Of a stretch of 7,996 nt of DNA, positions 1-6,697 are shown in pieces. Numbering within the stretch: position 1 is the first letter of the stretch; each line of letters starts with the position of its first letter. The notes under the pieces are model-generated. The model saw only the letters and a list, made by a program, of their open reading frames with translations. It searched no databases and was not told the origin of the DNA. The stretch comes from Bacteroidetes bacterium UBA6491 (GTDB lineage Bacteria; Bacteroidota; Bacteroidia; NS11-12g; UBA9320). The stretch is from assembly GCA_002436505.1 (NCBI GenBank), contig DJML01000136.1:1-7996 (forward strand), given 5' to 3'. The position numbers and the translations under genes were made by a program.

Positions 1-1014
1 GCCCGAGCTTCCGATGTATGTGAACCAGATCAGACTGTCACCATTCGGGCTCATTTTAGCAACGAATCCTGTGTAGAATGTGAAGGCAGTATCGTAAGCC
101 CCCGGTTTTACAGGGAATTGTTCACTTGTCATTCCTGTTACATAAACAGCTTCATCCGTATCAATATCCACATCGAGGATCCAGGTCCAGCCCCAGGTAC
201 CGCTCTGATTTTTCTCACCATAAAAAAATGTACTCCAGTCAAGATATATCGGGTCAATGATCAACTCAACCGACGGATCATAATTGCCGACAATATCGTA
301 CCCAAGTTTATTTCCCTCGACCTTATAAATAACTTCTACCTCTGATCTCTGTCCATTGACAAACTGGTAAGAATAGGGTTTTGCTTCTCTGAAATCACCC
401 CAGTCGGTATGTAATATCAACTCGCCGTCCTTGTTGACGGAAAGCTTTTTAACCCCTTCATATCTCATGGAGAACGCTTCTATATTGCCTCCCGGATGCA
501 CCAGCACATCATATTTCATCTTTCCTTCATCCGATGTGTACATCTTCATATCCACACCATCATAAAGATCAGGGTATACCAGTTCATGGTATTCTTTGAT
601 GTTTACCCCATTTTTTGCTCGTGGCCCGAAGTAATTGATCTTGTTATTGGTTTCAGAAAAAGCGACAGGAGCTACATTGTTAGCACCTTCAAAAACAAGA
701 TCCCAGACCAGGTATTCGACATCCGGAGTCGGTAGATCACCATTTGCTCCTGTTACCCAGGGTTCTTCTTCTAATTTCTCAAGTCCAAAAGAGATCCTGT
801 TGTTGTAGAATGTAACTGATGAATGGCTGCTTACTGACCTGTAATAAATATCGTCATCCCACTGCCCTGCATTCTTTCTGAATACATGTCCGTTGGTAGC
901 AAGCGCTTTCAGATAGTTTTCATTTGGTGCATTATTTACAGCTCCTTCTAAGCCCTTTGCATCAAAAATTACTACTGCCAACAGAACAAATAATACAATT
1001 CGGAATACTTTCAC
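1..1014 (-). CDS. Secreted DUF7948/SBBP beta-propeller protein, N-terminal part (C-terminus beyond left edge)
   Basis: The frame is open from a GTG at 1014-1012 to the left edge, giving 338 residues and no stop. An in-frame stop lies at 1050-1048, and no in-frame ATG occurs until residue 156, so GTG is the likely start. Residues 1-20 form a signal peptide (K2, R5, then a hydrophobic core). Residues about 41-257 resemble the DUF7948 domain: a KNAGQWD motif near 47-53, YPDLYDGVDMKMY near 147-159, VHPGGN near 172-177, and LIIDP at 251-255. From about 281 a first SBBP (seven-bladed beta-propeller) repeat begins, with AVYVTGMTSEQFP and GFVAKMSPNGDSL. Relatives I know are long exported Bacteroidota proteins, often with PKD or type IX secretion C-terminal domains. 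That end is not visible here, so the secretion route is inferred. The ligand or function is unknown. The gene is divergent from the glycosyltransferase gene. Confidence 0.85.
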   Translation of the reverse strand, partial: MKVFRIVLFVLLAVVIFDAKGLEGAVNNAPNENYLKALATNGHVFRKNAGQWDDDIYYRSVSSHSSVTFYNNRISFGLEKLEEEPWVTGANGDLPTPDVEYLVWDLVFEGANNVAPVAFSETNNKINYFGPRAKNGVNIKEYHELVYPDLYDGVDMKMYTSDEGKMKYDVLVHPGGNIEAFSMRYEGVKKLSVNKDGELILHTDWGDFREAKPYSYQFVNGQRSEVEVIYKVEGNKLGYDIVGNYDPSVELIIDPIYLDWSTFFYGEKNQSGTWGWTWILDVDIDTDEAVYVTGMTSEQFPVKPGAYDTAFTFYTGFVAKMSPNGDSLIWFTYIGSSG

Positions 1015-1042
1015 AGTTACACAACTAAATTTTAAATTCAGC

Positions 1043-1050
1043 CAAATTTA
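1043..1050 (-). promoter_or_regulatory. Candidate -7 element for the SBBP-protein gene
   Basis: On the minus strand this reads TAAATTTG, an exact match to the Bacteroidota -7 consensus TAnnTTTG. It lies 28 nt upstream of the GTG start, which would leave a leader of roughly 20-25 nt. No good TTTG -33 element is seen at the usual distance, so the call rests on the -7 match and its position. Confidence 0.4.
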
Positions 1051-1078
1051 ACAAAGTCATTATAAGCGGACTACATGG

Positions 1079-1099
1079 TAATGTAATATTATTGCATTA
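1079..1099. promoter_or_regulatory. 21-bp palindrome in divergent promoter region, candidate operator
   Basis: Two 10-bp arms, TAATGTAATA and TATTGCATTA, flank one central T at 1089. They are reverse complements except for one position. The palindrome lies between the divergent SBBP-protein and glycosyltransferase genes, centred about 40 bp upstream of the candidate -7 element of the former. Its symmetry fits a dimeric regulator site, but the region is AT-rich, no regulator gene is nearby, and I cannot match it to a known family. Confidence 0.4.
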
Positions 1100-1103
1100 A
1101 CAA

Positions 1104-1114
1104 TGTAATTTACA
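1104..1114. promoter_or_regulatory. 11-bp palindrome TGTAA-T-TTACA, candidate second operator
   Basis: Perfect 5-bp arms TGTAA and TTACA flank a central T at 1109. The octamer AATGTAAT at 1102-1109 repeats the one at 1080-1087, an offset of 22 bp or about two helical turns. This would place the two sites on a similar face of the helix. It is short enough to arise by chance in AT-rich DNA, so the support comes from the pairing with the larger palindrome. Confidence 0.3.
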
Positions 1115-1163
1115 GCTCAAAAGCTTGTTAAAGCCGGGCCTACAATCATTAGACGTCTGAATA

Positions 1164-2690
1164 GTGAAAATCGTTGCATATGCCTTGAGAAAGCTAATTG
1201 AACCCCGCGCCGGATTACTGGTCTGGCTGTCATTCATGCTTTTCTTTGGGTTCACATCGAAAGAGAACCGGCCGCATGGTATTCACTCCTGGGCACAGGC
1301 CGACCGCCTGGCCGTGGCATATTATTTTTATGAAAATGACCTCGATTTCTTTGACCCGGGAACCTACAGCCTGAACAGTGAAGGTGGTAAAGTAGGCGTT
1401 GAATTCCCGGCTGTTCAATACATTTCTGCAGCGGTTGCAAAAGTTTCAGGTAAAGAACACCTGCCTGTGATCTATCGCTGGATAAATTACGCTGTTCTCA
1501 TCCTGGCATTGATCTATTTTGCGTTCAGTATTGCAGACGACAGAATCAGATGGCTGATGATGTGGCTCATTTCCCTTTCCCCTGTCCTGCTGTTCTATGG
1601 TTTCAATTTCCTGCCTGACAGCACCTCGCTTTCTATGAGTTTTCTTGGAATGGGTGCATTTCTCCGATCCTTGAACCCTTCTGCCAACAGTATGCGTTTA
1701 AGGATATACTCATTGGTCTTTTTTGGGATCTCTGCCCTGTTTAAAGCCACTTCCGGAATATACCTCCTGATCTTTGGAGGGTACTATATCTATTCGGCCT
1801 TAAGGAAAAAAGACTATAAGTACACTTTTACATTGCTTGGAACATCTGCTCTTCTTACACTTGTTGTGGCCTTGTTCGATTATTTCTATGTGATCAAAAG
1901 GAATGAAAAGTTGTGGTCAGTTATTTTTATGTCAAAGTCAAACCCCATTGATCATCCCTCTGATCTGGCATTAATTATAAAAAGCATGCTGAACTGGTCA
2001 CCGGAGTATTTCAGTTTGTTGAACGGACTATTTGTCATTATAGGCGCGACGGTGTTTCTGGTGCATCTGTTCTATAAAAAAAGATCGTATGCCTTAAAGG
2101 CCATGTTCGTTTTATGCGTTACCGGTATAGCGGGTATCCTTTTCTTTTTCGGTAAGCAATTCGTAAATCACGACTACTATTTTATCAGCAGTTTTTATCC
2201 AATGGCTGCCGGATCGATCTATTATGCTCTTAAAAAAGGAACCGAGGGATTGCCTGGTATCTTTAAACCGCACTGGTTATGGGTAATTCTCATTTGTGTA
2301 TTTGCCGTAAAGGTCACTAAACAAGCCACTGCAAGGGGCGGAGATCACTACATTTCCGACAATCATAGATTTGACAACAATGTCGAATGGATGTCTGATG
2401 GAGGAAAATACCTGGATGAGAGCGGTATATCCAGAGATGCAATAATTTTTGTTCTGTATGAAGATGCACCTAACCTGGCACTGCTTTATTTTAACAGAAA
2501 AGGGATGACCTTCAATAGCGAGGAATTAAGCAGAGACAGTTCCCCTCTGTCCTACTGGGAAGAGAGGTTGAAACCAGCGTATTATATCATTCAGAAAAAA
2601 TGGTTGCATCGTCTGGACAAAGACCTTGAGGGTTTTAGGGATAAACATACGATCGCACAGGAATCAGATTCATTTATTGTTTTAAATTAG
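1164..2690 (+). CDS. GT-C fold membrane glycosyltransferase, family 39-like
   Basis: 508 residues from GTG at 1164. An in-frame TGA at 1158-1160 excludes anything further upstream, and the next ATG (residue 25) would fall inside the first membrane segment. The architecture is GT-C: a hydrophobic span at about 17-31, then an extracytoplasmic loop with HSWAQAD (41-47, D47 the likely catalytic-type acid) and GVEFP (78-82). Further spans lie at about 105-123, 129-150, 181-211, 221-243, 281-304, 311-330 and 371-387. FLPDS (149-153) and NHDYY (335-339) are other motifs I associate with Bacteroidota GT39-like proteins. Residues 390-508 are a soluble C-terminal region. Such enzymes move a sugar from a polyprenyl-phosphate donor to lipid, glycan or protein on the outer face of the inner membrane. 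Donor and acceptor cannot be read here, and no polysaccharide cluster adjoins it. No Shine-Dalgarno is visible. Confidence 0.8.
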   Translation: MKIVAYALRKLIEPRAGLLVWLSFMLFFGFTSKENRPHGIHSWAQADRLAVAYYFYENDLDFFDPGTYSLNSEGGKVGVEFPAVQYISAAVAKVSGKEHLPVIYRWINYAVLILALIYFAFSIADDRIRWLMMWLISLSPVLLFYGFNFLPDSTSLSMSFLGMGAFLRSLNPSANSMRLRIYSLVFFGISALFKATSGIYLLIFGGYYIYSALRKKDYKYTFTLLGTSALLTLVVALFDYFYVIKRNEKLWSVIFMSKSNPIDHPSDLALIIKSMLNWSPEYFSLLNGLFVIIGATVFLVHLFYKKRSYALKAMFVLCVTGIAGILFFFGKQFVNHDYYFISSFYPMAAGSIYYALKKGTEGLPGIFKPHWLWVILICVFAVKVTKQATARGGDHYISDNHRFDNNVEWMSDGGKYLDESGISRDAIIFVLYEDAPNLALLYFNRKGMTFNSEELSRDSSPLSYWEERLKPAYYIIQKKWLHRLDKDLEGFRDKHTIAQESDSFIVLN

Positions 2691-2741
2691 CTTGCTTGTT
2701 AAGTGCAATGCTCGGCGCAGAAGAGTTTAAATGTTGTAGTC

Positions 2742-3077
2742 ATGGATGTTGAAATAATTAGAGAATATTGTCTTTCAAAAGAGCATGTGACCGAAGGCCT
2801 CCCGTTTGACCAGGATACGCTTGTGATGAAAGTTAGTGGAAAGATGTTCGCCCTTTTTAACATTGAGAACTTCGAATCAGTCAATCTAAAATGCGATCCG
2901 GAGAAGGCGGTTGTATTACGGGAGAAGTATACAGAGATCATTCCGGGTTACCATATGAACAAGAAGCACTGGAACACGGTGTATGTCAACAAAGGAGTTA
3001 ATGACGCCATGGTCTTTGAACTCATCGATCACAGTTATGACCTTGTGCTAAAGTCCTTACCAAAGAACAGACGATGA
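2742..3077 (+). CDS. MmcQ/YjbR family protein (DUF419)
   Basis: 111 residues from ATG at 2742. A longer form starting at GTG 2703 would add 13 residues (MQCSAQKSLNVVV) that do not look like the family, while MDVEIIREYCLSK is a typical family N-terminus. Other family features are GLPFDQDTLVMKV, the VSGKMFALF strand, the conserved PGYHMNKKHWNTV, and a C-terminal LIDHSYDLVLKSLPK. The fold is CyaY-like, and some members are annotated as DNA-binding proteins. The cellular role is not established, and the name from the mitomycin cluster does not imply drug resistance here. It follows the glycosyltransferase gene by 51 nt and may share its transcript. It converges on the fasciclin gene. Confidence 0.88.
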   Translation: MDVEIIREYCLSKEHVTEGLPFDQDTLVMKVSGKMFALFNIENFESVNLKCDPEKAVVLREKYTEIIPGYHMNKKHWNTVYVNKGVNDAMVFELIDHSYDLVLKSLPKNRR

Positions 3078-3085
3078 TCTGAGCC

Positions 3086-3116
3086 AAAAAAAAATGCGCC
3101 TGTTCCCAGACGCATT
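3086..3116 (-). terminator. Intrinsic terminator of the fasciclin gene
   Basis: Read on the minus strand, AATGCGTCTG (3116-3107), loop GGAA (3106-3103) and CAGGCGCATT (3102-3093) form a 10-bp stem with a single U-G wobble. The loop fits the GNRA type. The stem runs into a tract of nine T on this strand (3094-3086). It begins 21 nt after the fasciclin stop codon. On the plus strand the same stem has a C/A mismatch and no T-run follows, so it should stop the MmcQ-family transcript only weakly. Confidence 0.85.
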
Positions 3117-3137
3117 CCATTTATTTATCCAAAATTT

Positions 3138-4043
3138 TTAATTTATGATCACATCGTTTATGATATGCAGCACCCCGTTGGAACATTGGATATCTTTGGT
3201 CGTTACACTGATGTCTCCATTCAGCGTTTTTCCTGAATTTGTAATATCCAGATCAAGCCCCATGGTTGTTTGAACAGCGCTCAGTTCAATAGCAAACAAT
3301 CCCTCTCCGTCTATTGTCGTGTTTTCCAGCATAGCTCTTCTAACAGAAGGTTCAATACTTGTGATCGGTTTGCTCTGTGCATTTAAGAATGCCTCCATTC
3401 CTTTTTGATTTGTTGCAAAGACCGTTTTGTTTTCCTCCGCTTCAAGCAATGCACGGTGCGTTCCTGTGATCTGAACGGCAGTTTTATATATTGCCAGATC
3501 CGGATTTATCGCTATATGACCAAAAATGCTCAATGGTGTTAACGCATCAACCATAAAATGGACATAACCGTTCGTTGCTTCTTTTGTCTGAATGGTTTGA
3601 TAACCATTTAATTCAATGATACCGGCCGGATACTCGACAAAGATCGCCACAGGTCTTCCGTTAAGTGTATCGAGGAATTTAGACTTAATATAACCGCCAT
3701 TAGGCAAATTATCCTTTGTGTAGCTTCCTTCCACGATATGATATTCCAACCATGACTTCAGTTCATCGGCTGTCATTCCTCCGACATCAATACCTGCAGC
3801 TAGCAGAGCATCATTGCTTGGTGGAAAGAAAGTAATTGAGTTTGTGCTGCTTAATATCGCTTTAAGACCTGCTTTATCGATCGCCTGTACGGTAATATCG
3901 TAACCGGCTTTTGCTTTTACCAGTTCATAAATATTCTTGTCAGGTCCGGGTACCGAAGGTGGATCATCGTCTCCACACGAACTAATAAATGTGATCGCCA
4001 TTGCGACCAGCATTAGGGTAGTAATTCTTTTGAACAATTTCAT
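3138..4043 (-). CDS. Fasciclin (FAS1) domain lipoprotein, two FAS1 domains
   Basis: 301 residues. The signal peptide at 1-22 ends in a lipobox (ISSC, C23), so lipidation by signal peptidase II processing is expected. GDDD follows directly, resembling the acidic lipoprotein export signal that directs Bacteroidota lipoproteins to the cell surface. Surface display is therefore likely but inferred. FAS1 domain 1 spans about 36-170: H1-like TFFPPSNDAL (71-80), the Y101-H102 pair in YHIVEG, and H2-like NGYVHFMVDAL (158-168). FAS1 domain 2 spans about 172-301: TVFATNQKGMEAF (207-219) and NGVLHIINDVI (289-299), but no YH pair where one is expected. FAS1 domains usually mediate adhesion or carbohydrate/protein contacts. 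The ligand is unknown. It is a stand-alone gene with a strong terminator, 100 nt downstream of the methyltransferase gene. Confidence 0.92.
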   Translation of the reverse strand: MKLFKRITTLMLVAMAITFISSCGDDDPPSVPGPDKNIYELVKAKAGYDITVQAIDKAGLKAILSSTNSITFFPPSNDALLAAGIDVGGMTADELKSWLEYHIVEGSYTKDNLPNGGYIKSKFLDTLNGRPVAIFVEYPAGIIELNGYQTIQTKEATNGYVHFMVDALTPLSIFGHIAINPDLAIYKTAVQITGTHRALLEAEENKTVFATNQKGMEAFLNAQSKPITSIEPSVRRAMLENTTIDGEGLFAIELSAVQTTMGLDLDITNSGKTLNGDISVTTKDIQCSNGVLHIINDVIIN

Positions 4044-4059
4044 TTAAACTAATTTCTTG

Positions 4060-4067
4060 TAAAGTTA
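4060..4067 (-). promoter_or_regulatory. Weak candidate -7 element for the fasciclin gene
   Basis: On the minus strand this reads TAACTTTA, matching TAnnTTTG at all but the last position, 16 nt before the ATG. No convincing -33 element lies upstream and the implied leader is very short. The surrounding gap (4044-4143) holds no terminator that I can see. Low confidence. Confidence 0.2.
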
Positions 4068-4143
4068 GTAAAAATTATATTCATAGATATGCCTTTCAGT
4101 AACCAAGAATGAATGTGAATCAAGAAGCAATGTATCAAAAAGG

Positions 4144-5358
4144 TTACTTCATAAGGCGGGCCCGAAACATGGTATCAGCCCCGTCCGTATAGCCTTCCAT
4201 ATATTTAGTGTCGATCAGAGAAAGACCGAATTCCTCCTGAAGCCATTTTACGTTCTGCTCATTTTCATGTTCATAAACTGAGCAGGTTATATAGATCAGC
4301 TCTCCGCCATGTTTAAGATATCTGAGTGCGTTCATCAGGAGCTTACGTTGCAGAGCCACATAATCGTTCAATTTCTTTGGATTGAAGCGAAACAGCCATT
4401 CAGGGTTTCGTCCCCATGTACCGGAACCGGAACAAGGAACATCGGCCACTATCATATCAAACCCGCCTTCTTTGATCTCCTTCTTTTCTTCCTTTCCGCT
4501 CCTTTGGAAGACAAGAGATTTACCCTGGTTCGAGTTAAGGTCCAGCACAGCTTCAGAATAATCTATCACACCGGCACTCCTGAATCTTTTGTTAAGATTT
4601 TTAAGTATTGGAAGCCGGTTGTCCGAAACAAAAAAGCTGCATTTTTGAGATCTGGCCGCTAAGGCAAGGGTTTTACCACCTGATCCGGCACAACAATCCC
4701 AAATTTTATCTCCTTCAGCCGGCGCAAGATCGATCATTGTCCGTTGTGAGCTCAGATCCTGAATTTCATAATTCAATTTACTTTCTCCAAAGATGTTTTC
4801 AAGGTTCACCGATGGCTCTAAACCGATCGCATTCGGTACATCTTCGATAAAGATCGGTGACAGTGATGCTTTCTTCAAAAGTCCGATGGCCTGGTCCTTG
4901 TGTTTCTCATCCACACGTATCCATGTCAATGGCTGAGATATATGACTGTGTATAAATGCCTTACGATCGATCTGGCGAGAGATCCTGTCAATAAGAGGAA
5001 AGATCTTATCCGTGTTGATCTCTTCCTTTAATGCTTCAATACGTTGGTCAGGAGGCATTCCACTTAGTTCGATCCAATCTTCCTTACCAAAGCTTTTTAG
5101 AAGATGGATTAATTTTTCATCAAAAGCAGTTTCAGTGAGCACGATCCCTGTAAGCATTATCTTTTCAGGGTCGGATTTTGGCATAGCTTTTCTAACTCGG
5201 AGATACGCATAGCACAGCAATCTGATAAACCGGCGGTCAGACGAACCGGACCTTCTTTTTTTAAATTCTTCCCTCAGGTAAAGATGAAAAGGCTCTTTTC
5301 CTTTGTACTCCCTGAGAATGTCTATTGCGATCCTGAATTGATTCTCAGTTCGTTTCAT
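4144..5358 (-). CDS. RsmB/Fmu-type RNA (cytosine-C5)-methyltransferase
   Basis: 404 residues from ATG at 5358. It is expected to transfer a methyl group from S-adenosylmethionine to C5 of a cytosine in RNA, probably 16S rRNA as for RsmB. Residues about 1-135 are helical and NusB-like (AIDILREY, then DRRFIRLLCYAYLR at 41-54). The Rossmann-fold methyltransferase domain holds motif I DCCAGSGGKT (221-230), an acidic ribose-binding candidate D246 in SDNRLP, motif IV DVPCSGSGTWGRNPE (306-320) with C309, and motif VI ITCSV (357-361) with C359. Both cysteines of the two-cysteine m5C mechanism are therefore present. A charged insert (about 287-298, KEEKKEIKE) sits just before motif IV. E. coli RsmB is 429 residues. 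Bacteroidota homologues of this size are often named Fmu (Sun) domain proteins, so exact equivalence to RsmB, and the target base, are not proven. It lies 10 nt after the lipoprotein gene, probably in the guaA operon. Confidence 0.88.
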   Translation of the reverse strand: MKRTENQFRIAIDILREYKGKEPFHLYLREEFKKRRSGSSDRRFIRLLCYAYLRVRKAMPKSDPEKIMLTGIVLTETAFDEKLIHLLKSFGKEDWIELSGMPPDQRIEALKEEINTDKIFPLIDRISRQIDRKAFIHSHISQPLTWIRVDEKHKDQAIGLLKKASLSPIFIEDVPNAIGLEPSVNLENIFGESKLNYEIQDLSSQRTMIDLAPAEGDKIWDCCAGSGGKTLALAARSQKCSFFVSDNRLPILKNLNKRFRSAGVIDYSEAVLDLNSNQGKSLVFQRSGKEEKKEIKEGGFDMIVADVPCSGSGTWGRNPEWLFRFNPKKLNDYVALQRKLLMNALRYLKHGGELIYITCSVYEHENEQNVKWLQEEFGLSLIDTKYMEGYTDGADTMFRARLMK

Positions 5359-5368
5359 AAATTTTTAA

Positions 5369-6697
5369 TTATTCTACCGGTGTTAAATGGTGGTCCTGAT
5401 ATTTCAGGAAAAGAAGAGAAGAATTCTCGTTAAAGCCATTGTCAAAGATGAAATTATAACTGGAGGTAAGATAATTGAACTCCTTTTCACTGATAAAAAG
5501 CGAAAAATGTTCGCCGAAGGCCATTAGAAAATCACCGATAAAGTTCATCTGGTCATATCCCATGTAAGCATATTTCGATGGATCTTCAAAATTCAGTTCC
5601 CTAAAATTAATTCTGAAATTCTGAACTACAGAATCCTGCTGGTCGATGTATTCGTATGCCACAAGATGTACATTTAATTTGGTCCAGAAATTATAGTCGT
5701 TGTCTTCAAAATCAGCCCATGCATTCTCTCCGATCACCGTCACCTCTCTTTTAGAAGAAAAAATGCCACCGATGCTTGAATTAACAACTGTTTGGAAAAA
5801 AGAAGGGATATAAACGACATTGGCACTGTCCTTTGTAAGAAGAATATCCCATCTGTTGTGACGATTGTATGCTTCTTTCATATAGGAAATTGATCTTCTT
5901 CGGTCAAGTTCTTCAATGAGGTAGGGCACAAATTCCTTGTCCAGCGTATTTCCATCCCTCAGAATGATCAGTTTAGAATCCCGATGGTTCTTTTCAAGGA
6001 AATCTACTAAAAGCCTTGCTTTTATCTTGTTGCCTGGAATGCAGCTGTACAACAAAGGATTGTTTTTCGTGGATTCAGTCACGCCGGTAAAAGGAGAAAA
6101 GACAGGAATACCATTTTCCAGAGAAAACCGAGAAACGATCTCTATTTGTTCCTTACCGATCGGCCCGATGATAAGATCCATTTCCCTGATCTCCCTTTTC
6201 CTCAGGATGTCTTTGAGTGTATTAGTATCGTTCTTGTTGTCGTATATATAAAGGCTGAGATTCAAGCCTCTGTCCTTCAACTCATTCAGGGCCATTTCCA
6301 GCCCCTGGTAATACTCCAGCACCGCATTGGAGTAAGATCTTTCAACGTTGGTTCTGGCCCGGTAAAAGAATGGGAGTATCAATGCCACTTTGAACTGCTC
6401 TTTATGGGGTGCTACTTTATAATACTCACCATGGAAGAATGTCTCAGAAGACACATCCGCTCTAATTATTTCATCGCCATCCTCCTGAACAGCGTTCTCA
6501 GATTCCTTCTCATCGTTTTCAGGAATTTCGTCGTTAGTAAAGATCTCGTTTTCATAAACGATCTCAGGATTCCCTTCTGGCTGCTTTGCAGCACCTGAAA
6601 GCAGATCACATGAGATTATCCCGGCACAAAGTATCAGGATAAGCAGGCTATTCCCACTCAATTGTAGAAGGCGGTTTCGAACTAATATCATATACAA
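5369..6697 (-). CDS. Lipoprotein with type 1 periplasmic-binding-protein fold
   Basis: 442 residues. ATG at 6697 (or 6691, residue 3) gives a lipoprotein signal peptide with R7 and R9, a hydrophobic core and lipobox IISC (C30). A later start such as TTG at 6661 would lose the positive charges. An acidic linker rich in E, D and N covers about 41-87. A PBP1-type ligand-binding fold follows from about 101: FKVALILPFFYR, YYQGLEMALNELKDRG (129-144), DLIIGPIGKEQ (174-184), NGIPVFSPFTGVTES (195-209), KLIILRDGN (242-250), then NVVYIPSF (293-300) and YAYMGYDQMNF (376-386). It resembles ABC-transporter or LivJ-like binding proteins, but no permease or ATPase is adjacent. In Bacteroidota I recall related proteins next to guaA that carry LysM domains before the PBP domain. 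No LysM is visible here. Role unknown, probably envelope-associated. It overlaps the end of guaA by 50 nt. Confidence 0.82.
   Translation of the reverse strand: MYMILVRNRLLQLSGNSLLILILCAGIISCDLLSGAAKQPEGNPEIVYENEIFTNDEIPENDEKESENAVQEDGDEIIRADVSSETFFHGEYYKVAPHKEQFKVALILPFFYRARTNVERSYSNAVLEYYQGLEMALNELKDRGLNLSLYIYDNKNDTNTLKDILRKREIREMDLIIGPIGKEQIEIVSRFSLENGIPVFSPFTGVTESTKNNPLLYSCIPGNKIKARLLVDFLEKNHRDSKLIILRDGNTLDKEFVPYLIEELDRRRSISYMKEAYNRHNRWDILLTKDSANVVYIPSFFQTVVNSSIGGIFSSKREVTVIGENAWADFEDNDYNFWTKLNVHLVAYEYIDQQDSVVQNFRINFRELNFEDPSKYAYMGYDQMNFIGDFLMAFGEHFSLFISEKEFNYLTSSYNFIFDNGFNENSSLLFLKYQDHHLTPVE

Noticed and set aside
118..735. Short plus-strand open frames at the left edge
   Set aside because: The minus strand is open throughout and encodes a recognisable DUF7948/SBBP protein, so these are shadows.
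1151..1158. 8-bp palindrome AGACGTCT just before the glycosyltransferase start
   Set aside because: It is too short and does not extend; with no partner site it is most likely chance.
2703..2741. GTG-initiated 13-residue N-terminal extension of the MmcQ/YjbR gene
   Set aside because: The added residues do not look like the family, while ATG at 2742 gives the usual N-terminus and length.
4095..4130. Repeated GAATGAATGTGAATC-like text after the methyltransferase gene, checked as a terminator
   Set aside because: The repeats are direct rather than inverted and no stable stem with a T-run forms.
4309..4850. Plus-strand open frames opposite the methyltransferase gene
   Set aside because: They are antisense to the conserved catalytic motifs and their composition is not protein-like.
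6146..6598. 150-codon open frame on the plus strand opposite the PBP lipoprotein gene
   Set aside because: It lies entirely antisense to a well-supported gene, has no recognisable domain and no start signal. It is a by-product of the coding strand.
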